Source: an uncultured Clostridia bacterium (GTDB lineage: Bacteria; Bacillota; Clostridia; Christensenellales; Aristaeellaceae). From it: a DNA stretch of 16,108 nucleotides. The position numbers were made by a program, and so were the translations under genes. Positions 7,108 through 12,906 of the stretch are shown one piece after another. Positions within the stretch are counted from its first letter, which is position 1; the number at the start of each line of letters is the position of its first letter. The DNA is taken from contig CALGBY010000071.1 in assembly GCA_937886445.1 (NCBI GenBank), positions 1-16,108 of the forward strand, written 5' to 3'. The notes under the pieces were generated by a model, which saw only the letters and a list, made by a program, of their open reading frames with translations, was not told where the DNA came from and did no database searches.

Positions 7108-7532
7108 GGCTCCACCCCCTTGATTTTGCGCCATTGGTTCAAGCGGGATTTGTAGACATCAAATACATTGACCGTACCACCGTTGGCGTTTGTGGACTTG
7201 GAATAGCTGTATCCGCCAAAGCTTTCGGACTGGTACGGCCCCGCCGCCGCGTCTCCATTTTCCGCCTGCCATTCTTCCATCTCTGCCGCCAAATCAATAA
7301 CGGCATTCGGGATTGCAAGCGCCCATATCGTCCCGGAAAACGTTTCTCCCATCAGCCCATTGGCTGGGTACTGATGCAGGCCGTCATTGAAGATGCTGCC
7401 GCGTATACGGAAATACTGGCCTGTTTGAAGAAAGGGCAGCGCAATGCTGCCCCCTTCAATCGTAAATGTACCTTCCTTCACCTCGACTGCGAACCAGTTA
7501 TGCAGGTGCATTAGGATTTGTTCGAGCATCAT
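7104..7532 (-). CDS. Head-tail connector / adaptor protein
   Basis: This 142-residue protein begins MMLEQILMHLHNWFAVEVKE. Its second half contains VIDLAAEMEEWQAENG, then PYQSESFGGYSYSKS with a Gly/Asn-rich linker, and ends in FDVYKSRLNQWRKI. This C-terminal signature is familiar from the connector-position protein in Clostridia prophages, between capsid and head closure genes. It would bind under the portal as the adaptor ring. The open frame runs 34 codons further upstream, but the ATG at 7532 forms an ATGA overlap with the upstream SH3-like gene and follows an AAGGCGG site, so I take that start. The connector role rests on gene order plus family resemblance. Confidence 0.7.
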   Translation of the reverse strand: MMLEQILMHLHNWFAVEVKEGTFTIEGGSIALPFLQTGQYFRIRGSIFNDGLHQYPANGLMGETFSGTIWALAIPNAVIDLAAEMEEWQAENGDAAAGPYQSESFGGYSYSKSTNANGGTVNVFDVYKSRLNQWRKIKGVEP

Positions 7533-7741
7533 ACCACCGCCTTGATGTATTCGGTCATTACGTAGCCAGTTCGCAGACCATAGGTCACTTTCAGCCATTT
7601 TGACAGTTCCCCGGATGCGCCCACAACCAAACATCCGTGCGGAATGACAATCATGGGGGTACCATCGGGCTTATCGCGCAGCCGCAGGCCGTTAGGCGCG
7701 GTTACAACGTATTCAATTTTATCTGTCGTTTTTGTTGCCAT
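7529..7741 (-). CDS. Small SH3-like domain protein
   Basis: This 70-residue protein is essentially one bacterial SH3 domain. NGLRLRDKPDGTPM (residues 17-30), GCLVVGASG (36-44), and WLKVTYGLRTGYVMTEYI (49-66) match the strand order and the WxKVxYxGxxGYV pattern of bacterial SH3 (SH3_3) domains. There is no signal peptide or other domain. The ATG at 7741 has a GGGG site 7 bases upstream; an in-frame TTG at 7753 is possible. It lies between the major capsid gene and the connector and is coupled by ATGA to the latter, so it is probably a virion protein, perhaps a head decoration or neck component. Bacterial SH3 domains usually bind peptidoglycan peptides, so a cell wall contact role is possible but unproven. 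Confidence 0.75.
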   Translation of the reverse strand: MATKTTDKIEYVVTAPNGLRLRDKPDGTPMIVIPHGCLVVGASGELSKWLKVTYGLRTGYVMTEYIKAVV

Positions 7742-7766
7742 ATTATACCCCAACCCCCGTTAACGA

Positions 7767-8630
7767 TTAACCCGCCGCGCTGATGCTTGCCACAACAATG
7801 CCGTCAAGCCGTTCCGCAAACAGTGCCATGCCATTTACAACAGTGTCAGATGCTGTCATGTTAGTGTAGTCGGGTTCTTCGTGGATGCCGATATATCCCG
7901 TCTGATCTGTGGTGAAGCTGAACGCCTCGTTCAGGTCTGCGCCATTGACCGGGACATAGTACAGGACGATATTGTCCTTGGCCGTTGCGTAAATTTTGCC
8001 CTGCGGCACGGAGCTGTTGAAGAACACAGTTCCAAGGCCGATGAAGTTTTCAACATAGGTCATGCCGAAAACGGTCTGCAATGTAATATCCGCCGTGGAC
8101 AGGTAGTCCGCGACATCCAAGGGGTTCATGAAGTAAACCGACTGAATGGCATCATCCTCAAACTTGACCTGAAGCTGCCCCCACGCCTGCGCAAGCGCCG
8201 CCTGGAAGGTAGTCCCCGTGGCGGTTCCAGTGCCAGTAGCAAGGAACGTAAAAAACGCGGTGCGGATGGTTTTCTGTACATCCAACAGCATGCGGTCTGT
8301 GGTCATGGTAACGGCCTGATCGTAACCCTTTTCGATGATTGCTTCGGCAGAAGTAGCCTTGCGCCACTTTTTCAGGGTGATTTCTGCGAACGTTACGGGT
8401 TCAGTCTTGTACTTGCTCAGCGGGATAGTGTCACCTTCCGCGACAGCGCCATCCTCCAACGTGCCAGTTGCCTTGTACGCCTTTAGCACAGTGCCCGCCT
8501 GCTTCGCGATCTTGCGGGTAACGCCAAGCGCTTCCATCAGTTTTTTGATGTTTTCACCGAAGGTATAGGTGAATTCGACCTCGCGTGCACGGGCAAGGTC
8601 TGCGGATTTGATAATGTTTTCGGCTGCCAT
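7767..8630 (-). CDS. Major capsid protein (Gp13-like, HK97 fold expected)
   Basis: This 287-residue protein begins MAAENIIKSADLARAREVEF. It carries the motifs of a major capsid family common in Clostridia siphoviruses: GTLEDGAVAEGDTIPLSKY, ITLKKWRKATSAEAIIEKGY, AWGQLQVKFED, VYFMNPLDVADYL, and YATAKDNIVLYYVPVNG. It would form the icosahedral shell. There is no long delta domain and no prohead protease gene nearby, so assembly probably relies on the separate scaffold encoded just upstream. An AGGAGA site precedes the ATG, and the start is fused (TAATG) to the scaffold stop. HK97 fold membership is family knowledge, not shown by the sequence itself. Confidence 0.92.
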   Translation of the reverse strand: MAAENIIKSADLARAREVEFTYTFGENIKKLMEALGVTRKIAKQAGTVLKAYKATGTLEDGAVAEGDTIPLSKYKTEPVTFAEITLKKWRKATSAEAIIEKGYDQAVTMTTDRMLLDVQKTIRTAFFTFLATGTGTATGTTFQAALAQAWGQLQVKFEDDAIQSVYFMNPLDVADYLSTADITLQTVFGMTYVENFIGLGTVFFNSSVPQGKIYATAKDNIVLYYVPVNGADLNEAFSFTTDQTGYIGIHEEPDYTNMTASDTVVNGMALFAERLDGIVVASISAAG

Positions 8631-9253
8631 TATTGGCTATCTCCTTTCATCGTTTGAAATAGATTCATGTTTTGTGCAATTGCAGCGCGGCGTTCCGTCC
8701 TATCCTTGATGGCGAAAATCTGATCTTTCGTCATAGAACCACCGCCCGTGTTGTTCGGCGGCGTTGACGTTTGCGCGCCCGTTCTGGTCGTGGTGGAAAC
8801 AAGTTTCGAAAACGCGCCACCGACAAGGGCATCTAGCGCGGCGGTATCCTTAATTTTGTCGCCGTCTAGTTCAATCCTTTCGATCTCCGCACCGCTGCCA
8901 CGCATGGCAATGGTAAGGTTATCCCCGGTAATGTTTTTGCTCTCGTAGTACGCTTTCACCGCCTTTTCCTTGGCGGCCTTGGTTTCCTTCGCCGTGATTC
9001 CGGCCCTGTAATCGTCAAATTCCTTTTTGACTTTGTCGTGCTTGTCCTTCCATCCGTCCTTCTTCGCGGATTCAAGGTCAGCGTTTGTCTTCTCCAAGTC
9101 CTTTTGGAGCTGTTCAGCCTTTCCGGCAGTTTCCTTGTACCTCGCAAGGTCTGCTTTCAGGCCGTCAACCGTCTCGGCATGCGCTTCGATGATGCTGTCG
9201 CACTGCTCATCCGTTAAGCCCATGCCTTTTAAAAAACTGCGTTTTAGTGACAT
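8630..9253 (-). CDS. Capsid scaffolding protein (GP20-like)
   Basis: This 207-residue protein matches the phage minor structural protein GP20 / scaffold family. Its short N-terminal segment (MSLKRSFLKGMGLTDEQCDS) is followed by a strongly charged coiled coil at about residues 27-102 (LQKDLEKTNADLESAKKDGW), a conserved KITGDN-like YESKNITGDNLTIA segment, a Thr/Pro/Gly linker (TPPNNTGGGSMTKDQ) and a basic C-terminal helix that probably contacts the coat protein. It guides procapsid assembly and is lost before or during packaging. A strong AAAGGAGA site precedes the ATG at 9253. Unlike most neighbours it has no upstream overlapping gene, because the HicAB insertion lies there, so it may need its own promoter. 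Confidence 0.88.
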   Translation of the reverse strand: MSLKRSFLKGMGLTDEQCDSIIEAHAETVDGLKADLARYKETAGKAEQLQKDLEKTNADLESAKKDGWKDKHDKVKKEFDDYRAGITAKETKAAKEKAVKAYYESKNITGDNLTIAMRGSGAEIERIELDGDKIKDTAALDALVGGAFSKLVSTTTRTGAQTSTPPNNTGGGSMTKDQIFAIKDRTERRAAIAQNMNLFQTMKGDSQ

Positions 9254-9334
9254 GACACTATCTCCTTTTCTTTGGCCCCAATTCTTCGGGGATGATAGAT
9301 TTATAAAAACCGCCGTGCTTCGCGGATTTTACCA

Positions 9335-9340
9335 ATTATA
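9335..9340 (-). promoter_or_regulatory. Possible minus-strand -10 element for scaffold and capsid genes
   Basis: A perfect TATAAT lies on the minus strand about 80 bases before the scaffold ATG. No good -35 is found at 17 bases (GAAAAA); TAGAAA at 19 bases matches 4 of 6 positions. If used, it would be back to back with the hicA promoter. The region is AT-rich, so chance is a serious alternative. Confidence 0.3.
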
Positions 9341-9349
9341 TTACTTAAT

Positions 9350-9390
9350 TTTGTGTATTTTTCTATTGACTTTTGCGCAAATTTGTGTAT
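9350..9390 (+). promoter_or_regulatory. Candidate HicB operator: direct repeats and palindrome around the hicA promoter
   Basis: TTTGTGTAT occurs at 9350-9358 and again at 9382-9390, 32 bases apart (about three helical turns) and bracketing the -35. The perfect 10-bp palindrome TTTGCGCAAA (9372-9381) lies in the spacer between -35 and -10. HicB proteins with a ribbon-helix-helix domain usually repress their own promoter by binding such repeats. The elements are seen; their use by HicB is inferred. Confidence 0.45.
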
Positions 9391-9393
9391 AAT
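9366..9393 (+). promoter_or_regulatory. Promoter of hicA-hicB
   Basis: TTGACT (9366-9371) and a consensus TATAAT (9388-9393) are separated by 16 bases. Transcription would start near 9400, leaving a leader of only about 16 bases that consists mainly of the AAGGAGGG ribosome binding site (9402-9409), 6 bases before the hicA ATG. This is the clearest housekeeping-type promoter in the window. Confidence 0.8.
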
Positions 9394-9415
9394 AGAAGCA
9401 TAAGGAGGGCGTACA

Positions 9416-9610
9416 ATGAAACCACGAGCAAAAGCGGTTGCGGAACTTGAATCAAGCGGATATGCATTCAAACGCCACGGTGCAAACCACGATATTTACT
9501 ACAACCCTAACGTCGGTTGCATCATCCCGCTAAAACGCCATGATTTCGATGAAAGCGACCTGCGGTACATCTTGAATGAAATCAAAAAGAACGAGAGGGG
9601 CAGGAGATAA
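9416..9610 (+). CDS. hicA: HicA-type mRNA interferase toxin
   Basis: This 64-residue protein matches HicA toxins in size and pattern: LESSGYAFKRHGANHDIYYN with the conserved GxxH (Gly22, His25), then a CIIPLKRHDFDESDLRYIL region corresponding to the usual IPxHxxxxx(L) second half. HicA is a small double-stranded-RNA-binding-fold RNase that cleaves mRNAs, and His25 is the expected catalytic residue. It is on the strand opposite to the structural genes. A promoter and AAGGAGGG site lie directly upstream, and hicB follows after 30 bases, the usual toxin-first order. In a phage it may stabilise the prophage, act in abortive defence against other phages, or be a passenger. The catalytic His is intact, so the toxin is probably active. 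Confidence 0.9.
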   Translation: MKPRAKAVAELESSGYAFKRHGANHDIYYNPNVGCIIPLKRHDFDESDLRYILNEIKKNERGRR

Positions 9611-9640
9611 GCCTCCACCCTTCTCGGAAAGGAGAACACA

Positions 9641-10039
9641 ATGAAATATATCTATTCCGCCGTATTTTCCACTAATGAGGATGGAACGAAGTATTATGCC
9701 CGTATTCCAGACCTGCCCGGTTGCATCACCACTGGAAGCAACCTGCATGATGCCATCGAACAGATTACAGATGCCGCTTCTGGCTGGCTAGTTGTCGCGG
9801 AGGATGAGAAGATCCCAATCCCCACTCCAACCAGACAGGATTCGATGCTGCACGAGCCCGGCTGTGTTTTTTCGCTTGTTCAAGTCGATACCATTGCATA
9901 TCGCGCATTGACCGATACCCGCGCAGTGCGCAAGAACGTATCACTCCCCGCTTGGATGGTTGATCTTGCAGATAAACGCGGGATTAATTGCTCCCAAGTC
10001 TTACAAGAAGGCCTTACAGCCCGTTTTAATGCACAATGA
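9641..10039 (+). CDS. hicB: HicB antitoxin with ribbon-helix-helix domain
   Basis: This 132-residue protein has the HicB two-domain layout. Residues 1-60 form the partial RNase H-like toxin-neutralising domain (YYARIPDLPGCITTGSNLHD, AIEQITDAASGWL). Residues about 97-127 (RKNVSLPAWMVDLADKRGI, then NCSQVLQEGL) are a C-terminal ribbon-helix-helix DNA-binding domain. It should bind and block HicA and, with it, repress the shared promoter upstream of hicA. The start follows a GGAAAGGAG site and is co-transcribed with hicA. The gene ends two bases before the strong hairpin at 10041-10064, which probably terminates the transcript. Both partners look complete, so the pair is likely functional. Confidence 0.92.
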   Translation: MKYIYSAVFSTNEDGTKYYARIPDLPGCITTGSNLHDAIEQITDAASGWLVVAEDEKIPIPTPTRQDSMLHEPGCVFSLVQVDTIAYRALTDTRAVRKNVSLPAWMVDLADKRGINCSQVLQEGLTARFNAQ

Positions 10040-10040
10040 T

Positions 10041-10064
10041 TAACCGCCCCGAAAGGGGCGGTTA
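10041..10064. terminator. Hairpin between convergent hicB and gp10-like genes
   Basis: TAACCGCCCC and GGGGCGGTTA form a perfect 10-bp, GC-rich stem closed by a GAAA loop on the plus strand (TTTC on the minus). It begins right after the hicB stop, and its outer arm contains the TAA stop of the gp10-like gene (10062-10064). No uridine run follows on either strand, so termination efficiency is uncertain. It is symmetric enough to act in both directions. Confidence 0.65.
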
Positions 10065-10460
10065 TCCGTTCTTCAATTCGTCTTCAATGATATTGCGGTA
10101 CGTCTGTGCGTGGTCTGCTGCCGCAGGTTTGATGAATGGTTGCGGTCTTTGGCCGTTCGTTCTGTGCCAATCCCCTTTTGCGTCTTGATATATCCACGGC
10201 GTATCCCTGCCACCCGGATAATGGATGCCCGTACCCAGTTCAACGTAAGGGGCGTATTCTGTGTTTGTGCCCACATACGCCGCTGGCTCGGACGCATCTA
10301 CCGCATGCGAAATATGATCGCGCAGGTTCCCGGTATCTACCGGTGCGAGATCTGCGGCATACCCTTCCGCCTGCAATCCGCACCGTTCCAGTGCGCGTAG
10401 GACAGCGTCCTTGAATTCATCTAAAACCAATTTGCTGTTATCAATGATTTCAATTTCCAC
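10062..10460 (-). CDS. HK97 gp10-like head-tail protein
   Basis: This 132-residue protein belongs to the HK97 gp10-like family. After an N-terminal EIEIIDNSKLVLDEFK segment comes the family core: APVDTGNLRDHISHAV, AAYVGTNTEYAPYVELGTGI, then HRTNGQRPQPFIKPAA. Family members are found at the head-tail interface, usually next to the head closure gene; here the gene is upstream of the scaffold, right after the MuF-like gene. The frame extends to an ATG at 10493, but GTG at 10460 with a GGAAGGG site 8 bases away gives the usual MEIEIIDN start and an 11-base overlap. Its stop lies inside the hairpin that separates it from hicB. Its exact role in this virion is inferred. Confidence 0.85.
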   Translation of the reverse strand: MEIEIIDNSKLVLDEFKDAVLRALERCGLQAEGYAADLAPVDTGNLRDHISHAVDASEPAAYVGTNTEYAPYVELGTGIHYPGGRDTPWIYQDAKGDWHRTNGQRPQPFIKPAAADHAQTYRNIIEDELKNG

Positions 10461-11457
10461 TTGATGCGCCCTTCCATTTTTCCCACTCGGCATAGGTCAT
10501 TTCGTTCACCAATACGTTTCGGCCTGTTTCGGGGTCGCGCACCCGCATTTGCCTGGGTTCTGCTTCGATGCCGTCCTTTTCCACCGTCCGCATGGTGCAT
10601 CGGCAGTTATACACAAGATGCCCCGGTGCGGATTTATCGCCAGGAAACATCATTTCATAGCCACCTACATCAAACGGCTTATCATATTCCACTACTTGGC
10701 CGTCTGCCATGCCGTGTTCATGGCGCGTTCGGTTGTCTTTGGTCGCTATCCAGCGCTTGCGCACTTTAATGCCCATCTTCGCCGCAGCTTCGTAGCTATC
10801 TTGCCGCCCGGCATTCTGCGCACTTGTGGTTGCTGTCCGCGCCGCCCTTATGGCGCTGTCGCGGTTCATGGTTGCGATGCGCGATTGCAAATCATCCGCA
10901 ATATCCTTGATGCTTTTACCCTGCAAAACCGAACTGGTCACATTGGCTGATATTTGCTGTTTTCCATAGGCGATATCAATCCCGCGATCGATAGCCCTAT
11001 CAGGCGGGTAGTACGGCATAACATCCGGGTTTTCGACGATCATGCGCTTAACCGTTGATTCATCCCACAACATGAAGTCGCAGCTTCCAACGGCCTTTTC
11101 GATAGTGTACGCCGTATAGTTGCGGTTCAGCGCGTAGATGCGCGGCATGCCACCATTTACATATGCAGCCGCAACTTCGTTTGCATGCGTCATGCGCTCT
11201 GCTACCTTCTTTTGCAGCTCCTTGAATCGCTCGCCGCGCCCCATTTGGTTTAAGCGCCATTGTTTGTAATACTGTTCTGTGATTTCCCCTGAATCAAGCC
11301 GCGCTTTTTGCTCCGCGTCCCGCTTGGCAAAATGGTTGAAATAATCGTGGATTGTTTTGTCCAGTTCGTCATACGCCCTGCGGTATTCATTCGATATGCG
11401 CCGTTCGAGCTTTTTCAGTTCTTCATCCGTCCATACGTGGGCTTCGTCGGGTTTCAT
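10450..11457 (-). CDS. Minor head protein (MuF / SPP1 gp7-like)
   Basis: This 335-residue protein has the MuF-type minor head layout: a long charged helical N-terminus (DEELKKLERRISNEYRRAYD), a middle region with PPDRAIDRGIDIAYG, a helix at 195-230 (RAARTATTSAQNAGRQDSY), and the C-terminal signature at 239-288 with TKDNRTRHEHGMADGQ, FPGDKSAPGH and VYNCRCT. The His, Asp and Cys pattern matches the family. MuF proteins sit near the portal inside the capsid and help packaging or ejection. No toxin or ADP-ribosyltransferase domain is fused to the C-terminus, as occurs in some MuF relatives. The ATG at 11457 overlaps the stop of the 25-codon ORF upstream (ATGA) and has a GTGGGG-type site. Confidence 0.9.
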   Translation of the reverse strand: MKPDEAHVWTDEELKKLERRISNEYRRAYDELDKTIHDYFNHFAKRDAEQKARLDSGEITEQYYKQWRLNQMGRGERFKELQKKVAERMTHANEVAAAYVNGGMPRIYALNRNYTAYTIEKAVGSCDFMLWDESTVKRMIVENPDVMPYYPPDRAIDRGIDIAYGKQQISANVTSSVLQGKSIKDIADDLQSRIATMNRDSAIRAARTATTSAQNAGRQDSYEAAAKMGIKVRKRWIATKDNRTRHEHGMADGQVVEYDKPFDVGGYEMMFPGDKSAPGHLVYNCRCTMRTVEKDGIEAEPRQMRVRDPETGRNVLVNEMTYAEWEKWKGASSGN

Positions 11458-11531
11458 CCCTTACGCCCCACGATGCACAGCGCAAGCAGCGTCACGCAGA
11501 TTATCAATGTGTTAATTGTCGATGTCGCCAT
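11454..11531 (-). CDS. Possible 25-residue single-pass membrane micro-protein
   Basis: A short frame from ATG 11531 encodes MATSTINT, then a 15-residue hydrophobic run (TLIICVTLLALCIVG) and a basic RKG tail, ending at TGA 11456-11454. It fills the only sizeable gap (54 bases) between portal and minor head genes in an otherwise overlapping cassette. It starts 20 bases inside the portal 3' end behind an AGGATGG sequence, and its stop overlaps the minor head ATG as ATGA, the same coupling used by real genes here. The predicted product would be a short helix with a cytoplasmic positive end. Function is unknown. At 25 codons a chance frame is quite possible; translation may matter only to carry ribosomes to the minor head start. 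Confidence 0.45.
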   Translation of the reverse strand: MATSTINTLIICVTLLALCIVGRKG

Positions 11532-12840
11532 TATTACCATCCTGCCCTTCATCATTGGGGATGCTTTCAATCCGTCCTAAATCCTCGGCAGTCTTGCGTT
11601 TCATCATTTCGTCGTATTGGTCGATATCGCCAAGGATAGTAAGCAGTTTTTTAGTGATGTATTCATCGTCGAAATACGGCGCTCCAAGCAAAACCGTCTG
11701 TGTTTCCTCGGATTTGTTTATGATCTGATTCCGCGTATAGCTCGGGTTATCGCTGATTCCCGCGATTTCAAGGATGCCGTGGATGAAGTCAGTCACTTGC
11801 CGTTCAAACCTATCTGCCTTTAAATCCAATGGAACATAACTTGCCTTAATCGCCGTAGCCGTCTGATTGCCCGCTGAAACCGCCGAAGCATCGAAGCACT
11901 GGAAATCTTCATACAGCTTCTTTTTCAGCATGTCAATTGTGGTGTTCGTCCCCTGATACGGAGCTTCAATCGTGTGTGCCGCTACATTCGTGTTATCTTC
12001 CGTATGGGCAACATGCAGCGTTTTGATGCGCTCCATGAATTTCGCATCGTCCATGTCGTCCATTCCCCCGGCATTCGTCAGCACCCAATAAATCAGGTTT
12101 CCTTCGTCGACATTGTTGACCATGTTGGAACAGGCTAAATCCAGCGCGTCAATGCTGTTGCGTTTGCCCGATAGTTCTGATGTGCACCGCCTGTTGTTTT
12201 TGAGCGGCACAATCGGAAAGCCTGGATAATTGTCGCCGTCAAATATTTCCGTGTTGTTCAGCCCATCAGTGCGGATATACTTTTGATACCGCTGCTTTGG
12301 CCGCAGGACTTCCATATCCTTGTTCTTTGGTTGGAAGTATTCAGTATACCCGTCTACTTCGTACAGCGTGGCGCGTAGCGGTTTATCGTTCGCAACCTGC
12401 CACCAGCGAATACCCGCCATCAATGCGCCGTTTTCCTCGTCATACAGCGGGATAAACTCGGTCAGCTTAAACACTTGCAAATGGTCTAAGTTCCAAAATC
12501 CGAACGAAACACCCATCACAAGTGCATATTCGCCCGCTTCCTGCAAACGCTGATCGAAGTCAGCGCCCAGCTTGTCCTTTGTTCCATTTTGCTCAAACGT
12601 TATTCCGTTGCCCAAAAGATACGAATTTTCCTGATCTACCGCGAACCCGAAAAACCGCGATGCAAGTTTGTGGTTCGCCGTCCACATGTCCTTATGCGCA
12701 CGGCCTTTGAGGTCATATATGATTTTCTCGTAGCGGTTTATAGTCGGGTTTTCGCCATCATAGTACTGCTCTGCATCCAGCGCAATTCTATACGCTGCGC
12801 TGCCGCGATGGTCGTTAATGGCGGCGCGGATAAACTCCAT
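11512..12840 (-). CDS. Portal protein (SPP1 gp6-like)
   Basis: This protein of at least 442 residues is the dodecameric portal through which DNA enters and leaves. The N-terminus has YYDGENPTINRYEKIIYDLK and the MWTANHKLASRFFGFAVDQ, NSYLLGNGITFEQN motifs characteristic of SPP1-type portals. EFIPLYDEENGALMAGIRWW, ENGALMAGIRW and a C-terminal acidic tail (NDEGQDGNNGDIDN) complete it. I give the first ATG, 12840, as start, but the frame is open for 22 codons upstream. The segment IKTYQDLISVGESEHERM looks like the homologous portal N-terminus. It has a GGAGG site correctly spaced from an ATC codon at 12891, so the protein may start there with a non-standard codon. It lies directly after large terminase. 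Confidence 0.9.
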   Translation of the reverse strand: MEFIRAAINDHRGSAAYRIALDAEQYYDGENPTINRYEKIIYDLKGRAHKDMWTANHKLASRFFGFAVDQENSYLLGNGITFEQNGTKDKLGADFDQRLQEAGEYALVMGVSFGFWNLDHLQVFKLTEFIPLYDEENGALMAGIRWWQVANDKPLRATLYEVDGYTEYFQPKNKDMEVLRPKQRYQKYIRTDGLNNTEIFDGDNYPGFPIVPLKNNRRCTSELSGKRNSIDALDLACSNMVNNVDEGNLIYWVLTNAGGMDDMDDAKFMERIKTLHVAHTEDNTNVAAHTIEAPYQGTNTTIDMLKKKLYEDFQCFDASAVSAGNQTATAIKASYVPLDLKADRFERQVTDFIHGILEIAGISDNPSYTRNQIINKSEETQTVLLGAPYFDDEYITKKLLTILGDIDQYDEMMKRKTAEDLGRIESIPNDEGQDGNNGDIDN

Positions 12841-12888
12841 CCTTTCGTGTTCGCTTTCGCCTACAGAGATTAAATCCTGATATGTTTT

Positions 12889-12905
12889 GATAGCCGGTCG
12901 CCTCC
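12889..12905 (-). promoter_or_regulatory. Ribosome binding site and possible AUC start of the portal gene
   Basis: GGAGG (minus strand 12905-12901) lies 9 bases before an ATC codon at 12891-12889 in the portal frame. No ATG, GTG or TTG exists between the in-frame TAA and the ATG at 12840. An ATG at 12907, fused to the terminase stop, is in a different frame and ends after 30 codons. Confidence 0.5.
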
Positions 12906-12906
12906 A

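Noticed and set aside
7881..8486. A 201-codon plus-strand open frame opposite the major capsid gene
   Set aside because: The minus-strand capsid gene is certain; the plus frame is a shadow without initiation signals.
9309..9326. Possible terminator CCGC/GCGG followed by TTTTT on the minus strand in the scaffold leader
   Set aside because: Only 4 base pairs with an 8-base loop; too weak to call, and it would block the scaffold gene.
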